NCBI GenBank assembly: GCA_029260055.1
Contig: JAJDDX010000418.1
Coordinates: 1 to 61,229 of the forward strand
Length of the DNA stretch: 61,229 nucleotides
Direction of reading: 5' to 3'
From: Phycisphaerae bacterium
Lineage (GTDB): Bacteria > Planctomycetota > Phycisphaerae > UBA1845
Part shown: positions 61,063 to 61,229 of the stretch, in pieces
Layout: each line of letters begins with the position of its first letter
How positions within the stretch are numbered: position 1 is the stretch's first letter
The notes under the pieces: generated by a model
Told to the model about the DNA's origin: nothing
Seen by the model: only the letters and a program-made list of their open reading frames with translations
The model's database searches: none
Program-made: the position numbers and the translations under genes

Positions 61063-61068
61063 AAAGAA

Positions 61069-61102
61069 GCACGCCCCACCGCTCGTAGGCGGAAGGGCGT
61101 GC
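61069..61102 (-). terminator. Hairpin terminator between convergent genes
   Basis: GCACGCCC pairs with GGGCGTGC, with an inner CCGC/GCGG stem. On the minus strand the stem is followed by TTCTTTTT, giving a good terminator for the Lys/Cys-rich gene; on the plus strand it ends the DUF418 gene. Confidence 0.7.
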
Positions 61103-61130
61103 CGTCTTATCTCAGCTTGTAGCCGAATGA

Positions 61131-61229
61131 CTACTTCGTGGTCTTGGCGGCGGCCTTCGTGCCACAGGGCTTCTTGCAGCCGGGCTTGCAGCCGGGCTTC
61201 TTCCCGGCGGCCGTCTTGGCGCTAGCCTT
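61131..61229 (-). CDS. C-terminal end of a Lys/Ala-rich protein with Cys repeats (5' part outside window)
   Basis: The minus strand is open from the right edge to a stop at 61131: 32 residues rich in Lys and Ala with CKPGC and CKKPC elements (KKPGCKPGCKKPCGTKAAAKTTK). The Lys/Ala/Pro composition resembles bacterial histone H1-like tails; the regularly spaced cysteines are an unusual addition and could bind metal. Only the tail is visible. Confidence 0.55.
   Translation of the reverse strand, partial: KASAKTAAGKKPGCKPGCKKPCGTKAAAKTTK

Overview
The window looks like a high-GC bacterial chromosome, most probably a planctomycete or close relative. The evidence is the style of the secreted proteins (a short 'SWYTVDGGG' protein with an IPTL-CTERM-like tail), many lipoproteins, a UvrC without its helix-hairpin-helix end, a complete E1/E2/E3 dehydrogenase operon, DUF368, and bL35-bL20 without an adjacent infC. 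The phylum is inferred from gene content only.

Layout. (1) 1-1.8 kb: secreted or envelope proteins, including the tail of a gene cut by the left edge. (2) 2.3-29.75 kb: an accessory region. It opens with small zinc-binding and regulatory genes and two lipoproteins. A defence-type block follows (5.1-16.3 kb): a TIGR04141/DUF6119 protein, a Hachiman pair (HamA nuclease, HamB helicase), a PD-(D/E)XK protein, and a three-gene unit of DUF4062-TPR protein, membrane M48 metalloprotease and winged-helix protein. Next is a compact, translationally coupled cluster (17.2-24.0 kb) encoding a ubiquitin-like protein, an E2-like protein, a JAB/JAMM isopeptidase, a ThiF/E1 enzyme, several small zinc/membrane proteins, a protein with six CxxC pairs that could be RING-like, and a HerA-like ATPase. 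The region ends with two paralogous large serine recombinases (24.5 and 28.3 kb). The second recombinase reads straight into the 3' end of a tRNA-Pro(TGG) gene, which marks the right end of an integrated element. (3) 29.75-61.2 kb: core chromosome with a PP2C phosphatase, M42 peptidase, PiT/DUF47 phosphate uptake, prolyl oligopeptidase, UvrC, a carbonic anhydrase-like protein, the 2-oxoacid dehydrogenase complex, TilS, two GT-C glycosyltransferases, an AsmA-like protein, DUF368, ribosomal proteins bL20/bL35, an HldE-like fusion with reversed domain order, a DUF418 protein and the end of a Lys/Cys-rich protein.

The most interesting system is the ubiquitin-like cluster. Its order Ubl-E2-JAB-E1 resembles bacterial BIL/ISG15-like defence operons, but the Ubl is a single beta-grasp unit. 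That Ubl has a short Cys-containing tail after its last glycine, and its operon continues into membrane-zinc, RING-like and HerA-type partners. The second candidate is the DUF4062-TPR / membrane metalloprotease / winged-helix operon. Both sit in a mobile defence island at tRNA-Pro. In the core, a 35-bp tandem duplication frameshifts the end of one glycosyltransferase, and a palindromic intergenic repeat family has one copy inside that same gene.
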